Both the position numbers and the translations under genes were made by a program. A DNA stretch of 64,000 bases from the NCBI RefSeq assembly GCF_009827325.1, contig NZ_WTYC01000004.1:273381-337380 (forward strand), read 5' to 3'. Positions within the stretch are counted from its first letter, which is position 1. Each line of letters begins with the position of its first letter. The stretch is from Qipengyuania vulgaris (GTDB taxonomy: Bacteria; Pseudomonadota; Alphaproteobacteria; Sphingomonadales; Sphingomonadaceae). Below the pieces are notes generated by a model. It was not told the DNA's origin. It saw nothing but the letters and a program-made list of their open reading frames with translations, and searched no databases. Below, piece by piece: positions 11,336 through 20,411 of this stretch.

Positions 11336-12099
11336 TATTCGGTATCCGTTGGCTTGGTTTGGGCAGTTTCGAAGGCGCCGTAATAGCTACGGGTCCACAT
11401 TCCGTCGGCAACCAGCATACGGACCATAGTCGGGTCTAGATTGGGTGCTTCCTCGGTATCAAGACATGTCAACAGTGTCGGGTAAAGTGCTTCCAAGGAA
11501 CTGCCTTCTCCGCTCGTTCCTGGCGTGGAATCCAACAAGTCATGGGCGGCTGGCGCATTGCGGTAGCTGATGCAATCGGATACTTCGGCTAATACCTTTG
11601 ACCGAGGACCGGCGCGGCGACCGATGAACCGGGCTTCAATGAATGTAGGAGCGCCTTCCTCACGCACGGGCGGTCCTTTGTTGGAATAAAGATATGCCTC
11701 TTCCGCAACGAGGTTGCGCAGGGTCGAATACTGCATCGTCGCATAAATTTTGTACTGCGACTGCTTCATTGCTCGGCCGAGACAACGTCCGAAGTCGATC
11801 TCATCGAAAAACTCTTCGGCTTCGAATTCCAAAGCCGAGAAATCGATCCTGTCGAAATCGCTGTTCGCCAACAGGGTATCAAGTTCGTCCTTGTTCCCGT
11901 AATAAACGCATTTTGCGAGACGTTTCTGCATCTGGCGGGCATCTGCCACATCAGCCGCTTGAGCTTCCTGCTTAAAGCGCGATCCAATCGGTGCTTCGGG
12001 GCGAAGAAACCGGTCCCGTTCGCGATCGATATCGGTCTCCTGCGCGACTGCGGGAACAGCAAGCGATAGCAGCGCAAGCACCACGAATGGCGTTTTCAT
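11335..12099 (-). CDS. Secreted protein of unknown function inside the nuo operon
   Basis: 254 residues with a clear Sec signal peptide: positive start MK, hydrophobic core [14 protein letters not shown], and AxA-type cleavage near AVAQE (residue 20). The mature protein is acidic and mostly helical, with repeated Phe-Asp/Glu stretches ([21 protein letters not shown], here split by scattered hydrophobics). Four cysteines (CVYYG, RCLGR, DCISYR, LTCLD) could form periplasmic disulfides. No known domain was recognised. It lies between nuoF and nuoG, with ATGA overlap at its start and TAATG at its stop, so it must be cotranslated with complex I subunits. A periplasmic role linked to respiration or assembly is only inference. 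Confidence 0.8.
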   Translation of the reverse strand: MKTPFVVLALLSLAVPAVAQETDIDRERDRFLRPEAPIGSRFKQEAQAADVADARQMQKRLAKCVYYGNKDELDTLLANSDFDRIDFSALEFEAEEFFDEIDFGRCLGRAMKQSQYKIYATMQYSTLRNLVAEEAYLYSNKGPPVREEGAPTFIEARFIGRRAGPRSKVLAEVSDCISYRNAPAAHDLLDSTPGTSGEGSSLEALYPTLLTCLDTEEAPNLDPTMVRMLVADGMWTRSYYGAFETAQTKPTDTE

Positions 12100-13388
12100 G
12101 CCGCAGTCTCCACAAACTTAGTGTTATGTTCTTCGATACGCCTCTCCAGCTCGGGCCGAAAATGACGGATGAGGCCCTGAATCGGCCAGGCCGCCGCGTC
12201 ACCGAGAGCGCAGATGGTGTGACCCTCTACCTGCTTCGTGACCTGCTGCAGCATGTCGATTTCCTCGATCGCAGCATCGCCAGCGCGCAGTCGCTCCATC
12301 ATACGCCACATCCAACCAGTACCTTCGCGGCAGGGCGTGCACTGGCCGCAGCTTTCGTGTTTGTAGAAATAGCTGATCCGGCTGATCGCGCGAACGATGT
12401 CGGTCGACTTGTCCATGACGATGATGCCTGCCGTGCCGAGGCCCGAACCGAGGTCCTTGAGGCCGTCGAAATCCATCGGCGCGTCCCATATCTGCTCTGC
12501 CGGAACCAGCGGAACAGAAGAGCCGCCAGGGATTACCGCAAGGAGGTTGTCCTTGCCACCGGTAATACCGCCGCAATGCTTCTCTATCAGTTCGCTGAAC
12601 GGAATCGAGAGCGCTTCCTCCACCACGCAGGGCTTGTTTACATGGCCGCTGATCTGGAAGAGCTTGGTGCCCTTGTTGTTCTCTCGGCCGAAGCTCGCGA
12701 ACCAGCTGGCTCCGCGGCGCAGGATTGTTGGCACCACCGCGATGCTTTCGACATTGTTGACAGTGGTCGGGCAGCCGTACAGACCCGCGCCGGCCGGGAA
12801 CGGTGGCTTCAGGCGAGGCTGGCCTTTCTTGCCTTCGAGACTCTCGATCATTGCGGTTTCTTCGCCGCAGATATATGCACCCGCGCCCCGGTGGAGGAAC
12901 ACGTCGAAGTCGTATCCCGATTTGCTCGCATTTTTGCCGATCAGGCCCGCAGCATAGGCCTCGTCAATGGCAACCTGAAGGGTTTCGGCTTCGCGGATAT
13001 ATTCGCCGCGGATGTAGATGTATGCCGCCCTCGCCCGCATGGCGTAACCGGACACCAGCGCGCCTTCGATTAGTTTGTGCGGATCGTGACGAATGATCTC
13101 ACGGTCCTTGCAGGAACCGGGTTCGGACTCGTCGGCATTGATGACAAGGAAGCTTGGCCGGCCGTCCTTACTCTCCTTGGGCATGAACGACCACTTCAAA
13201 CCCGTCGGGAAGCCAGCACCACCCCGCCCGCGAAGACCAGAGGCCTTCATTTCCTCGATGATATGGTCATGCCCGCGCGCGATCAGCGACTTTGTATCGT
13301 CCCAGTCGCCACGCTGCTGCGCCGACTTGAGCCCCCAGTCCTGGAAGCCATAGAGGTTGGTGAAGATGCGATCCTTGTCGGCAAGCAT
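12096..13388 (-). CDS. nuoF: NADH-quinone oxidoreductase subunit F
   Basis: 430-residue NADH-binding flavoprotein of complex I. The FMN site [10 protein letters not shown] and the NADH-binding [14 protein letters not shown] segment are near the N-terminus. [13 protein letters not shown] with a distal cysteine (HTICALGDA) binds cluster N3. ATG overlaps the stop of the 47-codon microprotein gene as TGATG, and its own stop overlaps the following secreted-protein gene as ATGA. Confidence 0.97.
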   Translation of the reverse strand: MLADKDRIFTNLYGFQDWGLKSAQQRGDWDDTKSLIARGHDHIIEEMKASGLRGRGGAGFPTGLKWSFMPKESKDGRPSFLVINADESEPGSCKDREIIRHDPHKLIEGALVSGYAMRARAAYIYIRGEYIREAETLQVAIDEAYAAGLIGKNASKSGYDFDVFLHRGAGAYICGEETAMIESLEGKKGQPRLKPPFPAGAGLYGCPTTVNNVESIAVVPTILRRGASWFASFGRENNKGTKLFQISGHVNKPCVVEEALSIPFSELIEKHCGGITGGKDNLLAVIPGGSSVPLVPAEQIWDAPMDFDGLKDLGSGLGTAGIIVMDKSTDIVRAISRISYFYKHESCGQCTPCREGTGWMWRMMERLRAGDAAIEEIDMLQQVTKQVEGHTICALGDAAAWPIQGLIRHFRPELERRIEEHNTKFVETAA

Positions 13389-13531
13389 CAGAAACCTCCC
13401 CCGAACACGAGGATTGCCGCCACAATCAGGATTCCGACCAGTGCGACTGTCTTGATGACACCCTTCAACACTTTCCAGGCAATCACGACTGCAAGGATCG
13501 TGAGGATGATCGTGATGATCGAGCTATCCAT
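13388..13531 (-). CDS. 47-residue membrane microprotein between nuoE and nuoF
   Basis: Small gene found by reading the gap between nuoE and nuoF. The product begins [20 protein letters not shown] and ends in GGGF. It has two hydrophobic stretches (about residues 5-18 and 29-43) separated by a short basic hinge (WKVLKGVIK), so it could be one long or two short membrane helices. Its ATG overlaps the nuoE stop (TGATG) and its TGA overlaps the nuoF ATG (TGATG). Without this gene the two nuo genes would be separated by a 142-base gap in an operon that otherwise has almost none. No family was recognised. The exact fit on both sides argues strongly for translation. Confidence 0.8.
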   Translation of the reverse strand: MDSSIITIILTILAVVIAWKVLKGVIKTVALVGILIVAAILVFGGGF

Positions 13532-14199
13532 CACCATTCACTCCGGTAGTCATGATTTTCTTCGGCCATCTTCTCGAGCGAACTCAGCGCATTGGCCGGT
13601 TCGCTGGTGTGGCGACCGGGCTCCTGCGTGCCAGTTTTCGGTTGCTCGCCCTTCGCCAGCGCATCCAGGATGGCGTCGAGACGCTCGGGGGTCAGGTCTT
13701 CGTAATTGTCGTCATTGATCTGAACCATCGGCGCGGTGGCGCAATTGCCCATACATTCGACTTCGGTGAGCGTCCAAAGGCCGTCCTCGGAGACATGGCC
13801 CTTGCTCATGCCACGCTTCTTGCAGGTTTCGAACAGTCCGTCCGAACCGCGCAGCATGCAGGGCGTCGTGCCGCAGACCTGCACGTGGTACTTACCCACC
13901 GGCTTCATGTTGTACATGAAGTAGAAGCTGGCCACTTCAAGCACGCGGATGACCGGCATGTCGAGATAGTCGGCGACATATTCGATCACCGGCAGCGGCA
14001 GCCAGCCTTGCGTATCAGTCTCTTCGCCCACTTGGCGCTGGGCAAGGTCGAGCAGCGGCATCACCGCCGAGCGCTGACGCCCCTCGGGATATCGCGCAAT
14101 CGCCTTGTCCGCACGTTCGCGGTAGCTTTCCGTGAATTCGAAAGCACCCCAGCGCTCGCGCAGTTCGGGAGTATCCGGTGCGGGGTTACGGTCAGCCAT
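13531..14199 (-). CDS. nuoE: NADH-quinone oxidoreductase subunit E
   Basis: 222-residue thioredoxin-like subunit of the NADH module. Cluster N1a (2Fe-2S) ligands are in CGTTPCMLRG and ECMGNCATAPM. The start is ATG at 14199, overlapping the nuoD stop as TGATG. An upstream in-frame start four codons earlier lies inside nuoD and is not needed. The C-terminal 50 residues (AKGEQPKTGTQEPGRHTSEP) form a polar linker-like tail typical of alphaproteobacterial NuoE. Confidence 0.96.
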   Translation of the reverse strand: MADRNPAPDTPELRERWGAFEFTESYRERADKAIARYPEGRQRSAVMPLLDLAQRQVGEETDTQGWLPLPVIEYVADYLDMPVIRVLEVASFYFMYNMKPVGKYHVQVCGTTPCMLRGSDGLFETCKKRGMSKGHVSEDGLWTLTEVECMGNCATAPMVQINDDNYEDLTPERLDAILDALAKGEQPKTGTQEPGRHTSEPANALSSLEKMAEENHDYRSEW

Positions 14200-15416
14200 C
14201 AGCGATCGCACTCCCCGAAGACAACGTCGATAGCGCCGAGAATTGCGGTGGCATCAGGCAACATGTGGCCCTTAGACATGAAATCCATTGCTTGCAGGTG
14301 GCTGAAAGCGGTTGGGCGGATCTTGCAGCGGTAGGGTTTGTTCGAACCGTCACTCACAAGGTAGACGCCGAATTCCCCCTTGGGGCTCTCAGTTGCGACG
14401 TAAACTTCGCCTGCGGGAACGTGAAAGCCTTCAGTATAGAGCTTGAAGTGGTGGATCAGCGCTTCCATCGATTGCTTCATTTCGGCACGCTTTGGCGGTG
14501 CAACCTTGCGGTCGTCGCTCGCCACGGGGCCGGATGGCATATCGCGCAGACACTGCTTGATGATCTTGGCGCTTTCGTAAACTTCCTTCACGCGCACCAC
14601 GAAGCGATCGTAGCAGTCGGAGTTGGTACCGACCGGGATGCCGAACTCCATGCGGTCGTAGACATCATAAGGTTGCGACTTGCGCAGGTCCCAAGGAATG
14701 CCGGCCGCACGGATCATCGGGCCGGAGAAACCCCATGCCACTGCGTCGTCCTTGCTAACTACGGCGATATCGACGTTACGCTGCTTGAAGATGCGGTTGT
14801 CCAGCACAAGGCTCATTGCGTCCCCAAACAACTCGGGGAGCCGAGTATCCAGCCATTCGCCGATATCGACGAGGAGCTTTTCGGGAACATCCTGGTGCAC
14901 TCCGCCCGGGCGGAACCAAGCGCTGTGCATGCGCGCACCGCTCGCCCGCTCGAAGAAGTTCATGCAGTCTTCGCGCAGCTCGAAGACCCACAGGTTCGGA
15001 GTCATCGCGCCGACGTCCATTACGTGGGCGCCGATGTTGAGCATGTGGTTGCAGATGCGAGTCAGCTCGGCGAACAGGACACGAAGATACTGCGCTCGCT
15101 CGGGCACCTCCACATTGAGCAGCTTCTCTATCGCGAGGACGTAGCTGTGCTCCTGACACAGCGGACTGCAGTAATCGAGACGGTCGAAATAGGGCAGCGC
15201 CTGAAGATAGGTCTTATGCTCGATCAACTTTTCCGTGCCGCGGTGCAGAAGTCCGACATGCGGGTCGATCCGTTCGATAATCTCGCCGTCCAGTTCCATA
15301 ACCATGCGCAGCACGCCGTGCGCCGCAGGGTGCTGGGGCCCGAAGTTGATCGTGTAGTTGGTGATCGTTTCGTCGCCGGTGGTCGGCGATTCCTCGATTT
15401 GCATTGCACTACTCAT
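14199..15416 (-). CDS. nuoD: NADH-quinone oxidoreductase subunit D
   Basis: 405-residue 49-kDa subunit that forms the quinone-reduction site with NuoB. The conserved N-terminal [13 protein letters not shown] loop contains the histidine that contacts quinone, and [16 protein letters not shown] and [16 protein letters not shown] are further family blocks. It is separate from NuoC, unlike the fused enterobacterial NuoCD. ATG overlaps the stop of the preceding lipoprotein gene as ATGA. Confidence 0.97.
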   Translation of the reverse strand: MSSAMQIEESPTTGDETITNYTINFGPQHPAAHGVLRMVMELDGEIIERIDPHVGLLHRGTEKLIEHKTYLQALPYFDRLDYCSPLCQEHSYVLAIEKLLNVEVPERAQYLRVLFAELTRICNHMLNIGAHVMDVGAMTPNLWVFELREDCMNFFERASGARMHSAWFRPGGVHQDVPEKLLVDIGEWLDTRLPELFGDAMSLVLDNRIFKQRNVDIAVVSKDDAVAWGFSGPMIRAAGIPWDLRKSQPYDVYDRMEFGIPVGTNSDCYDRFVVRVKEVYESAKIIKQCLRDMPSGPVASDDRKVAPPKRAEMKQSMEALIHHFKLYTEGFHVPAGEVYVATESPKGEFGVYLVSDGSNKPYRCKIRPTAFSHLQAMDFMSKGHMLPDATAILGAIDVVFGECDR

Positions 15417-15955
15417 GCGCAGATCCAGTTGCCGGAATAATTTTGCGAATTGCCTGCCTCATCGGTAACCACGACATTGGCCGGGCGGCTTTGTTCTTCG
15501 CCTGCGGCCGGTGCAACCTCGACGGTGAAGCCCTCTCCGCTAAAGGTAGTGCCGGATTTGATCGCAGCCAGCCCGCCAGGCGCGGCGTCAGTCATGACGA
15601 GCGTATCACCCACGCGAACGACAGCTTTTCCGGGTAATGTCGGTTCCTTCATACCTGCAGCGATCATCATCTCCTGATTGCCGACCATAAAGGTGCAACC
15701 ACCTTCCCGCGGCCCAAGGTTCACTCCGCCTATATCGCCGAGGCGCTGAAGCTGGGTGAGGTTCGCTTCGGTTGGCGGTGTGTCTACGGCAACATTCGGC
15801 GCATTGGGGTCGGGCTGTGACGGATCGAGTTGAGCGCCCGATTCCTGCTGACCGATACGGCTCGCAAAATCGTTAGCGCCTTCCTGCTCTTGTGCAGGTT
15901 GCTGAGAGCAGGCGGCTAGCGCAAAGACAAAAATCGGCAAGATCGTAGAACGCAT
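15413..15955 (-). CDS. Predicted lipoprotein inside the nuo operon
   Basis: 180 residues with a lipoprotein signal: [16 protein letters not shown], lipobox LAAC with Cys16 as the acylation site and Ser at +2, which predicts the outer membrane by the E. coli rule. After a disordered Gln/Glu/Pro-rich linker (to about residue 70), a globular part contains [33 protein letters not shown] and ends NYSGNWICA, with two cysteines that may pair. No domain was recognised by name. It sits between nuoC and nuoD, with TAATG at its start and ATGA at its stop, so it is cotranslated with complex I. Function unknown. Confidence 0.8.
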   Translation of the reverse strand: MRSTILPIFVFALAACSQQPAQEQEGANDFASRIGQQESGAQLDPSQPDPNAPNVAVDTPPTEANLTQLQRLGDIGGVNLGPREGGCTFMVGNQEMMIAAGMKEPTLPGKAVVRVGDTLVMTDAAPGGLAAIKSGTTFSGEGFTVEVAPAAGEEQSRPANVVVTDEAGNSQNYSGNWICA

Positions 15956-16860
15956 TACTGATCGTCCTTCTTTTTGACCTGAGCTTTGCGCTTAGGGGCG
16001 GCCTTCTTCGCAGTGCTCTTTTTCTTGGCCGGCTCCGTCGCCGTCGAAGTGTCTTTGGCCTTGCCTTTGCGCTTCGCACGATCAGGCTGATCTTCGGTCG
16101 GCGCAGGGGCGGGAACATCTTCGCCCGCATCCTCTTCGGCCGGCGCACCCGCGCTCACTTTTGCAGAGGCCTTTTTGTCTGTGTCCTTGCCCGCACCGGT
16201 ATCGGAAGGCTTTTCCGTGACCTTGGGGTCATCGACCGGTGAAGTGTTCGCCTTCTCGTCGCCAGGAAGGACGTAATCCGCACCCTCCCAAGGACTCATG
16301 AAATCGAACTGGCGAAGATCTTGCGCAAGCTCGACGGGTTCATAGACCACGCGCTTCTCGTCTTCGGAATAGCGCAGTTCGACGTAGCCAGTGAGCGGGA
16401 AGTCCTTGCGGAAGGGGTGACCCTCGAAACCGTAATCCGTCAGGATGCGGCGCAGGTCGGTATTTCCATCGAACAGCACGCCGTACATGTCGAACACCTC
16501 ACGCTCGAGCCAGCCAGCATTCGGCCATAGCGTCGTAACGGTCGGCACCGGCGTATCCTCGGATGCGGTGCACTTGACCATGATGCGGCTGTTCTTCGTC
16601 AGGCTCAAAAGCATGTAGACGACTTCGAACCGTTCGGCTCGGCTCGGATAATCGACCCCGGCGATCTCCATCAACTGCTGATAACCGTGATTGTCGCGCA
16701 GTATCCGCAAGGCATCTTCGACCGAGCCGCGGCGCACGGTGAACAGGAGCTCCCCATGCTCTTCGCGGGTCTCAACAAGATGTTCCCCGAGCGCGCCCGA
16801 AAGCGTGCTGGCCAGCCCATCGATCTGCGTGAAGCGGGGCGCGGAATGTAGTGTAGCCAT
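15955..16860 (-). CDS. nuoC: NADH-quinone oxidoreductase subunit C with a basic C-terminal tail
   Basis: About the first 200 residues are the 30-kDa subunit of complex I ([50 protein letters not shown]). After that comes a low-complexity tail of about 95 residues rich in Lys, Ala, Glu, Thr and Pro, ending [19 protein letters not shown], which resembles histone-H1-like or linker sequence. The start is ATG at 16860 with a GAGGG Shine-Dalgarno 8 bases upstream. TTG at 16875, overlapping the nuoB stop, is the alternative. The tail has no known role in complex I. Confidence 0.94.
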   Translation of the reverse strand: MATLHSAPRFTQIDGLASTLSGALGEHLVETREEHGELLFTVRRGSVEDALRILRDNHGYQQLMEIAGVDYPSRAERFEVVYMLLSLTKNSRIMVKCTASEDTPVPTVTTLWPNAGWLEREVFDMYGVLFDGNTDLRRILTDYGFEGHPFRKDFPLTGYVELRYSEDEKRVVYEPVELAQDLRQFDFMSPWEGADYVLPGDEKANTSPVDDPKVTEKPSDTGAGKDTDKKASAKVSAGAPAEEDAGEDVPAPAPTEDQPDRAKRKGKAKDTSTATEPAKKKSTAKKAAPKRKAQVKKKDDQ

Positions 16861-16871
16861 CACCTGTGCCC

Positions 16872-17423
16872 TCAACGCTCGATCGTACCCACGCGGCGGA
16901 TTTTCCGCTGCAATTGCATGACTCCATAAAGTAGTGCTTCGGCAGTCGGCGGGCAGCCAGGAACATAAATATCGACCGGCACGATCCGGTCGCAGCCGCG
17001 CACGACAGAATAGCTGTAATGATAATAGCCGCCGCCATTCGCGCAGCTACCCATCGAGATGACGTATTTCGGCTCCGACATCTGGTCGTACACCTTGCGA
17101 AGTGCGGGGGCCATCTTGTTGCACAACGTACCGGCGACAATCATCACGTCGCTCTGGCGCGGGGACGCGCGTGGAGCAACGCCGAAACGCTCCATATCGT
17201 AACGTGGCATGTTCACGTGAATCATCTCGACCGCGCAGCACGCGAGGCCAAAGGTCATCCACCACAGCGATCCGGTCCGGGCCCATTGGAACAGGTCTTC
17301 CGTCGAAGTAACAAGGAAGCCCTTGTCGTTCACTTCGGTCTGGAGCGCATTGAAATAGTCCGCGTCTGGACGACGGATTTCGCCGGGCTGTGCTGTGGGG
17401 GTTAGGGATTGGGGGGTATTCAT
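16872..17423 (-). CDS. nuoB: NADH-quinone oxidoreductase subunit B
   Basis: 183-residue subunit carrying cluster N2, the direct electron donor to quinone. Ligands are the tandem cysteines in GLACCAVEM, the cysteine in [10 protein letters not shown], and VPGCPP. The start is ATG at 17423, four bases after the nuoA stop, with GGGAGTG just upstream as ribosome-binding site. The longer open frame overlapping nuoA is not needed. Confidence 0.97.
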   Translation of the reverse strand: MNTPQSLTPTAQPGEIRRPDADYFNALQTEVNDKGFLVTSTEDLFQWARTGSLWWMTFGLACCAVEMIHVNMPRYDMERFGVAPRASPRQSDVMIVAGTLCNKMAPALRKVYDQMSEPKYVISMGSCANGGGYYHYSYSVVRGCDRIVPVDIYVPGCPPTAEALLYGVMQLQRKIRRVGTIER

Positions 17424-17427
17424 ATCG

Positions 17428-17802
17428 TCACTCCCACTCCAGCGCGCCGACTTTCCAGGCGTAGGCAAAACCGACGATCAGTTCGCCGAGGAATACCATC
17501 ATGGTGATCCAACCCGGCCACCCGGTCAGGTCTAGACTGACTGCCCATGGGAATAAAAATGCGGCTTCGAGGTCGAATATGATGAACAGGATCGCGACGA
17601 GGTAGAAGCGAACGTCGAACTGGCTGCGCGGATCTTCGAATGCGGGAAAGCCGCACTCATACTCGCTGTACTTTTCTGCTGTAGGCTGATGCGTCCCGGT
17701 CAGACGCGAGACACCCATCGGCAGGAACACGAAGAGAGCCGAGAGGCCCGCCGCGATGAACAGGAAAATCAGGATCGGAAGATATTGTTCGAGGTCAACC
17801 AC
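17428..17802 (-). CDS. nuoA: NADH-quinone oxidoreductase subunit A
   Basis: 124-residue, three-helix membrane subunit and first gene of the complex I operon. The loop [25 protein letters not shown], which occludes the quinone channel, is intact, and [12 protein letters not shown] marks TM2. The start is GTG at 17802 with a weak ACGGA upstream. The promoter for the whole operon should lie in the 170 bases before the divergent YbjN-like gene. Confidence 0.96.
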   Translation of the reverse strand: MVDLEQYLPILIFLFIAAGLSALFVFLPMGVSRLTGTHQPTAEKYSEYECGFPAFEDPRSQFDVRFYLVAILFIIFDLEAAFLFPWAVSLDLTGWPGWITMMVFLGELIVGFAYAWKVGALEWE

Positions 17803-17836
17803 GTACGATTCCGTCAGGGGGAAGTTTGCGGGGCAG

Positions 17837-17865
17837 CCTCTAGGCTTCTAGCCGAGATGGTGCAA
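17837..17865 (-). promoter_or_regulatory. Candidate sigma-70-type promoter of the nuo operon
   Basis: Reading the minus strand, TTGCAC (17865-17860) and TAGAGG (17842-17837) are separated by exactly 17 bases and lie about 30 bases before the nuoA GTG. The -35 is good for an alphaproteobacterial housekeeping promoter; the -10 is weak. Placed by eye only. Confidence 0.3.
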
Positions 17866-17972
17866 GGGCAAGGCGAAGAGGTTTTGCCGCCAAATTTTCA
17901 AGCGCAATTGAGTTTTCGTTAACTCGGCTTCAACATACGCTGCACATGATTTTTACGAGAGCAAACCCATCT

Positions 17973-18455
17973 ATGGCTAAAATCGGTTTCATTGGCGCAC
18001 TCTGTATTGGCCTAATCACAGCCTCCTCCCCGGCGACCGCTCAAAACGTCGTTGCCGACGTTGACCAGATTGCGGCAATCCTCGAAAGCGAAGGGTACCA
18101 AGCAAAGCTAATCGGTGAAAAAGATGACCGGTACATCAAGACCGGCATGTCCGGTTACAACTTCCTCATCCTCCCGTTCGATTGCGATGACGCCGGCGAG
18201 AATTGCAAGTCGGTACAGTTCTACATTGCCTTTGCGACCGAAACGGAGCCGACGCTTGAGGCAATGAATACTTACGCGTCTAGAAACCGCTTTGGCCGGA
18301 TATACCTCGACGACGATCGGGATCCTGTAATCGAAATGGACATCGACCTTGAAGCAGGCGGAATGCCGAAAGAACTCTTCATGGACAATCTGGCTTACTG
18401 GGAAGCAATCATGGTCGCCTTTGCGGAGTTTTCGTTGGAGAATGATCGGAAATAA
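17973..18455 (+). CDS. Secreted YbjN-domain-like protein
   Basis: 160 residues. A signal peptide (MAKIGFIGALCIGLITASSPATAQ) with AxA cleavage is followed by a single alpha/beta domain resembling YbjN/DUF1790: VDQIAAILESEGYQAKL, a central strand pair around CDDAGENCKSVQFYIAF, and an acidic DDDRDPVIEMDIDL segment. YbjN relatives are thought to modulate type III secretion chaperones or stress responses, but secreted versions are uncharacterised. The ATG at 17973 has GAGAG 11 bases upstream. An ATG at 17946 would add nine residues and has no visible ribosome-binding site. Divergent from nuoA. Confidence 0.72.
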   Translation: MAKIGFIGALCIGLITASSPATAQNVVADVDQIAAILESEGYQAKLIGEKDDRYIKTGMSGYNFLILPFDCDDAGENCKSVQFYIAFATETEPTLEAMNTYASRNRFGRIYLDDDRDPVIEMDIDLEAGGMPKELFMDNLAYWEAIMVAFAEFSLENDRK

Positions 18456-18492
18456 TTGTTCCTGAGTTGGGCTATTTCCATGAGGATTGAAT

Positions 18493-18521
18493 AATCAGAT
18501 TATCGATGAACTCTGATTTTT
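18493..18521 (+). terminator. Rho-independent terminator candidate after the YbjN-like gene
   Basis: AATCAGA (18493-18499) and TCTGATT (18512-18518) form a 7-bp stem with a 12-base loop, followed by further T residues, reading with the plus-strand gene. The loop contains the stop codon of the convergent glycosyltransferase gene, so the terminator is embedded in the 3' end of its neighbour. Confidence 0.45.
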
Positions 18522-19447
18522 CTCAAGGGTTTCGTCATTTCCAGAACCGCACCTACCAGCCTGTGATAAAATGCACGGGGTAAGAAGCATCGAATGAACT
18601 GTCGGCCGGTGACCGAAAGTTTCACGTCACCCTTCAATGGGCCATTCAACAGCATCCTTAAGGCAGCCATTCGGTTAAAAGGTGCGGTGTGAAATGCTCC
18701 AACCGTTCCCTCGTACGCATAACGGCCCCTCTCGGACAGCAGTCCCCACGTTCGAAAACCTTTATACGCCTGCTTGAGATCGCCCCGATAATCTGCTGAT
18801 CGTCCTTCCTGTGGAACGTCGAACCAGATACTCAGAGGCTCATCGATCCGCTCCCAATCAATTCCTTCAGCCTCGATCGCAAGGCAAAAATCGAGATCTT
18901 CTCCAACCAGAATATCGGGCCTGAACCGTACGTCGATTGCCGACTGGCGATCCACCACTAAGACAGAGGTCTGTATCATCTGGTTACGCGAGAAAAAATA
19001 GTGTTCGAGCGGCTCATCTGGATGCAGCGTTCCACCGGGCTTTAGCGCAGCACGTCCCTTACCGCGATCCACTATGGCAGGTGCGAAACCGGCAAACCTC
19101 GATTTGCTGGCGATCCGCTCTCTGAACCGCTCGAGCTTGGTGGGAAGAAACCGATCGTCACTGTCGAGAAACGCAAAGAACCGACCCCGTGCAATGTCCA
19201 TGCCGGTGTTGCGCGCCGCTGAAGCTCCGGCATTTTCTTGGCGATGAACTACGATCCGCTCGTCTGCAAATTCGTCGATCACCGCAGCCAGTCTTGCGCC
19301 ATCCTTCGAACCGTCATCGACGATAACGATTTCGAAGTCGGTGAATGTTTGCGACAGGCAGGATTCGATCGCCTCACCAATCACGTCGGCGCGATTATAC
19401 GCAGGAATTATGACCGAGAAAAAAGGGGGTTGGACGTTCTTGATCAT
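18500..19447 (-). CDS. Family 2 glycosyltransferase
   Basis: 315 residues with an N-terminal GT-A fold. FSVIIPAYNRADVIGEAIESC is the nucleotide-binding start, VDDGSKDG the next loop, and FLDSDDRF the DxD metal site at about residues 95-102. The C-terminal half is less conserved and ends in a basic segment (TKPLRKIRVHR). It should transfer a sugar from a nucleotide donor to a lipid-linked glycan on the cytoplasmic side. Last gene of the operon that starts with the flippase; its ATG comes one base after the stop of the preceding sulfotransferase. Confidence 0.88.
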   Translation of the reverse strand: MIKNVQPPFFSVIIPAYNRADVIGEAIESCLSQTFTDFEIVIVDDGSKDGARLAAVIDEFADERIVVHRQENAGASAARNTGMDIARGRFFAFLDSDDRFLPTKLERFRERIASKSRFAGFAPAIVDRGKGRAALKPGGTLHPDEPLEHYFFSRNQMIQTSVLVVDRQSAIDVRFRPDILVGEDLDFCLAIEAEGIDWERIDEPLSIWFDVPQEGRSADYRGDLKQAYKGFRTWGLLSERGRYAYEGTVGAFHTAPFNRMAALRMLLNGPLKGDVKLSVTGRQFIRCFLPRAFYHRLVGAVLEMTKPLRKIRVHR

Positions 19448-19448
19448 C

Positions 19449-20411
19449 TCAGCTTCCCGCCATCATTTCTTGGTCCGCATCAGAATAGAAGTCATCCGCC
19501 ATGATCGCGGGACCAGCTATTGCAAACTGCTGGACAAGTTGGCGGTCAGGCCGAAACCTCGAATTTACGGCGGCTCGGAACTCATCCGAAATCGAAGGAG
19601 GAGCCTGATCGGGCGGTGACATCCGTTCCCGCAGGGCGTCGGCAAGGCGCGACTTGCCCCTTATGCCGAGCACATTCTTCAATTTCTTCGCTTGACGCAA
19701 GATCCGCGCGGCGTTGCCAGTCGCGACGAATTTGCGCGTATTCTGCACATTGAATGAGACAGTCTCTGACCCGACACCGAGAAAATCCTCGATTGCGCGC
19801 CAGACATCGTTAGGCTTATCGCGGATTAACGAGAAGTCGATGAGCAGGAACCGCTCGCGTGGGATGCATTCGAGCGCCCTGTACAATTGTGCGCCAACAC
19901 GCAGCCTTTCGTCATAGAATAGCGATTTGAGCTCCGGGCGCCGCGACCGCTTCGCTTCACGACGCCGTTCGTTACATGCCTGCAGCGCTTCTTCAGCGGA
20001 TTCAATCGGTTCGAGATTCATGAAACGCTCTTGCTGATGTAGCGAAAAGAACGCCTCCGCGTAGGATCGGAAGGTCACGAGAAACCGTGCGCTGGGAGAA
20101 AAATTGGAAATCTGTTCCATCGCGCTGGGGGAATAGAGATAATCCGGTGTGGCATCGCAATAATACTTCACGCCTTCCTGTACGGGAAACAACTCGCGAT
20201 ATTTTTGCTCGCGTCCAACAAAATGGCCTGTCGAGCGATCATCATTGAAGAACCAGGGCTCTTTGACATCCGAGACGTGGATTTCCGAGTGCTGCGACAG
20301 CCAATTCGCGAGCGAAGTCGTCGCTCCCTTTGGCGTTCCCGGAATGAACAGATTAGGAGTACAATTTCCCATTGATAGGATAGAACTGCTCTCTCTAGGA
20401 AAGGCAGTCAC
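19449..20411 (-). CDS. Sulfotransferase-domain protein (copy B)
   Basis: 320-residue PAPS-dependent sulfotransferase fold. NLFIPGTPKGATTSLANWL is the 5'-phosphosulfate-binding loop with the catalytic lysine. VKEPWFFNDDRS and the YYCDATPDYLYSP block follow, and the 3'-phosphate-binding segment is RFLVTFRSYAEAFFSLHQ. It is clearly a paralogue of the adjacent gene, sharing long identical blocks. GTG at 20411 overlaps the preceding stop as GTGA. ATG at 20372 is the alternative and fits the paralogue's length better, but has no good ribosome-binding site. Likely sulfates the glycan exported by the linked flippase; the acceptor is unknown. Confidence 0.83.
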   Translation of the reverse strand: MTAFPRESSSILSMGNCTPNLFIPGTPKGATTSLANWLSQHSEIHVSDVKEPWFFNDDRSTGHFVGREQKYRELFPVQEGVKYYCDATPDYLYSPSAMEQISNFSPSARFLVTFRSYAEAFFSLHQQERFMNLEPIESAEEALQACNERRREAKRSRRPELKSLFYDERLRVGAQLYRALECIPRERFLLIDFSLIRDKPNDVWRAIEDFLGVGSETVSFNVQNTRKFVATGNAARILRQAKKLKNVLGIRGKSRLADALRERMSPPDQAPPSISDEFRAAVNSRFRPDRQLVQQFAIAGPAIMADDFYSDADQEMMAGS

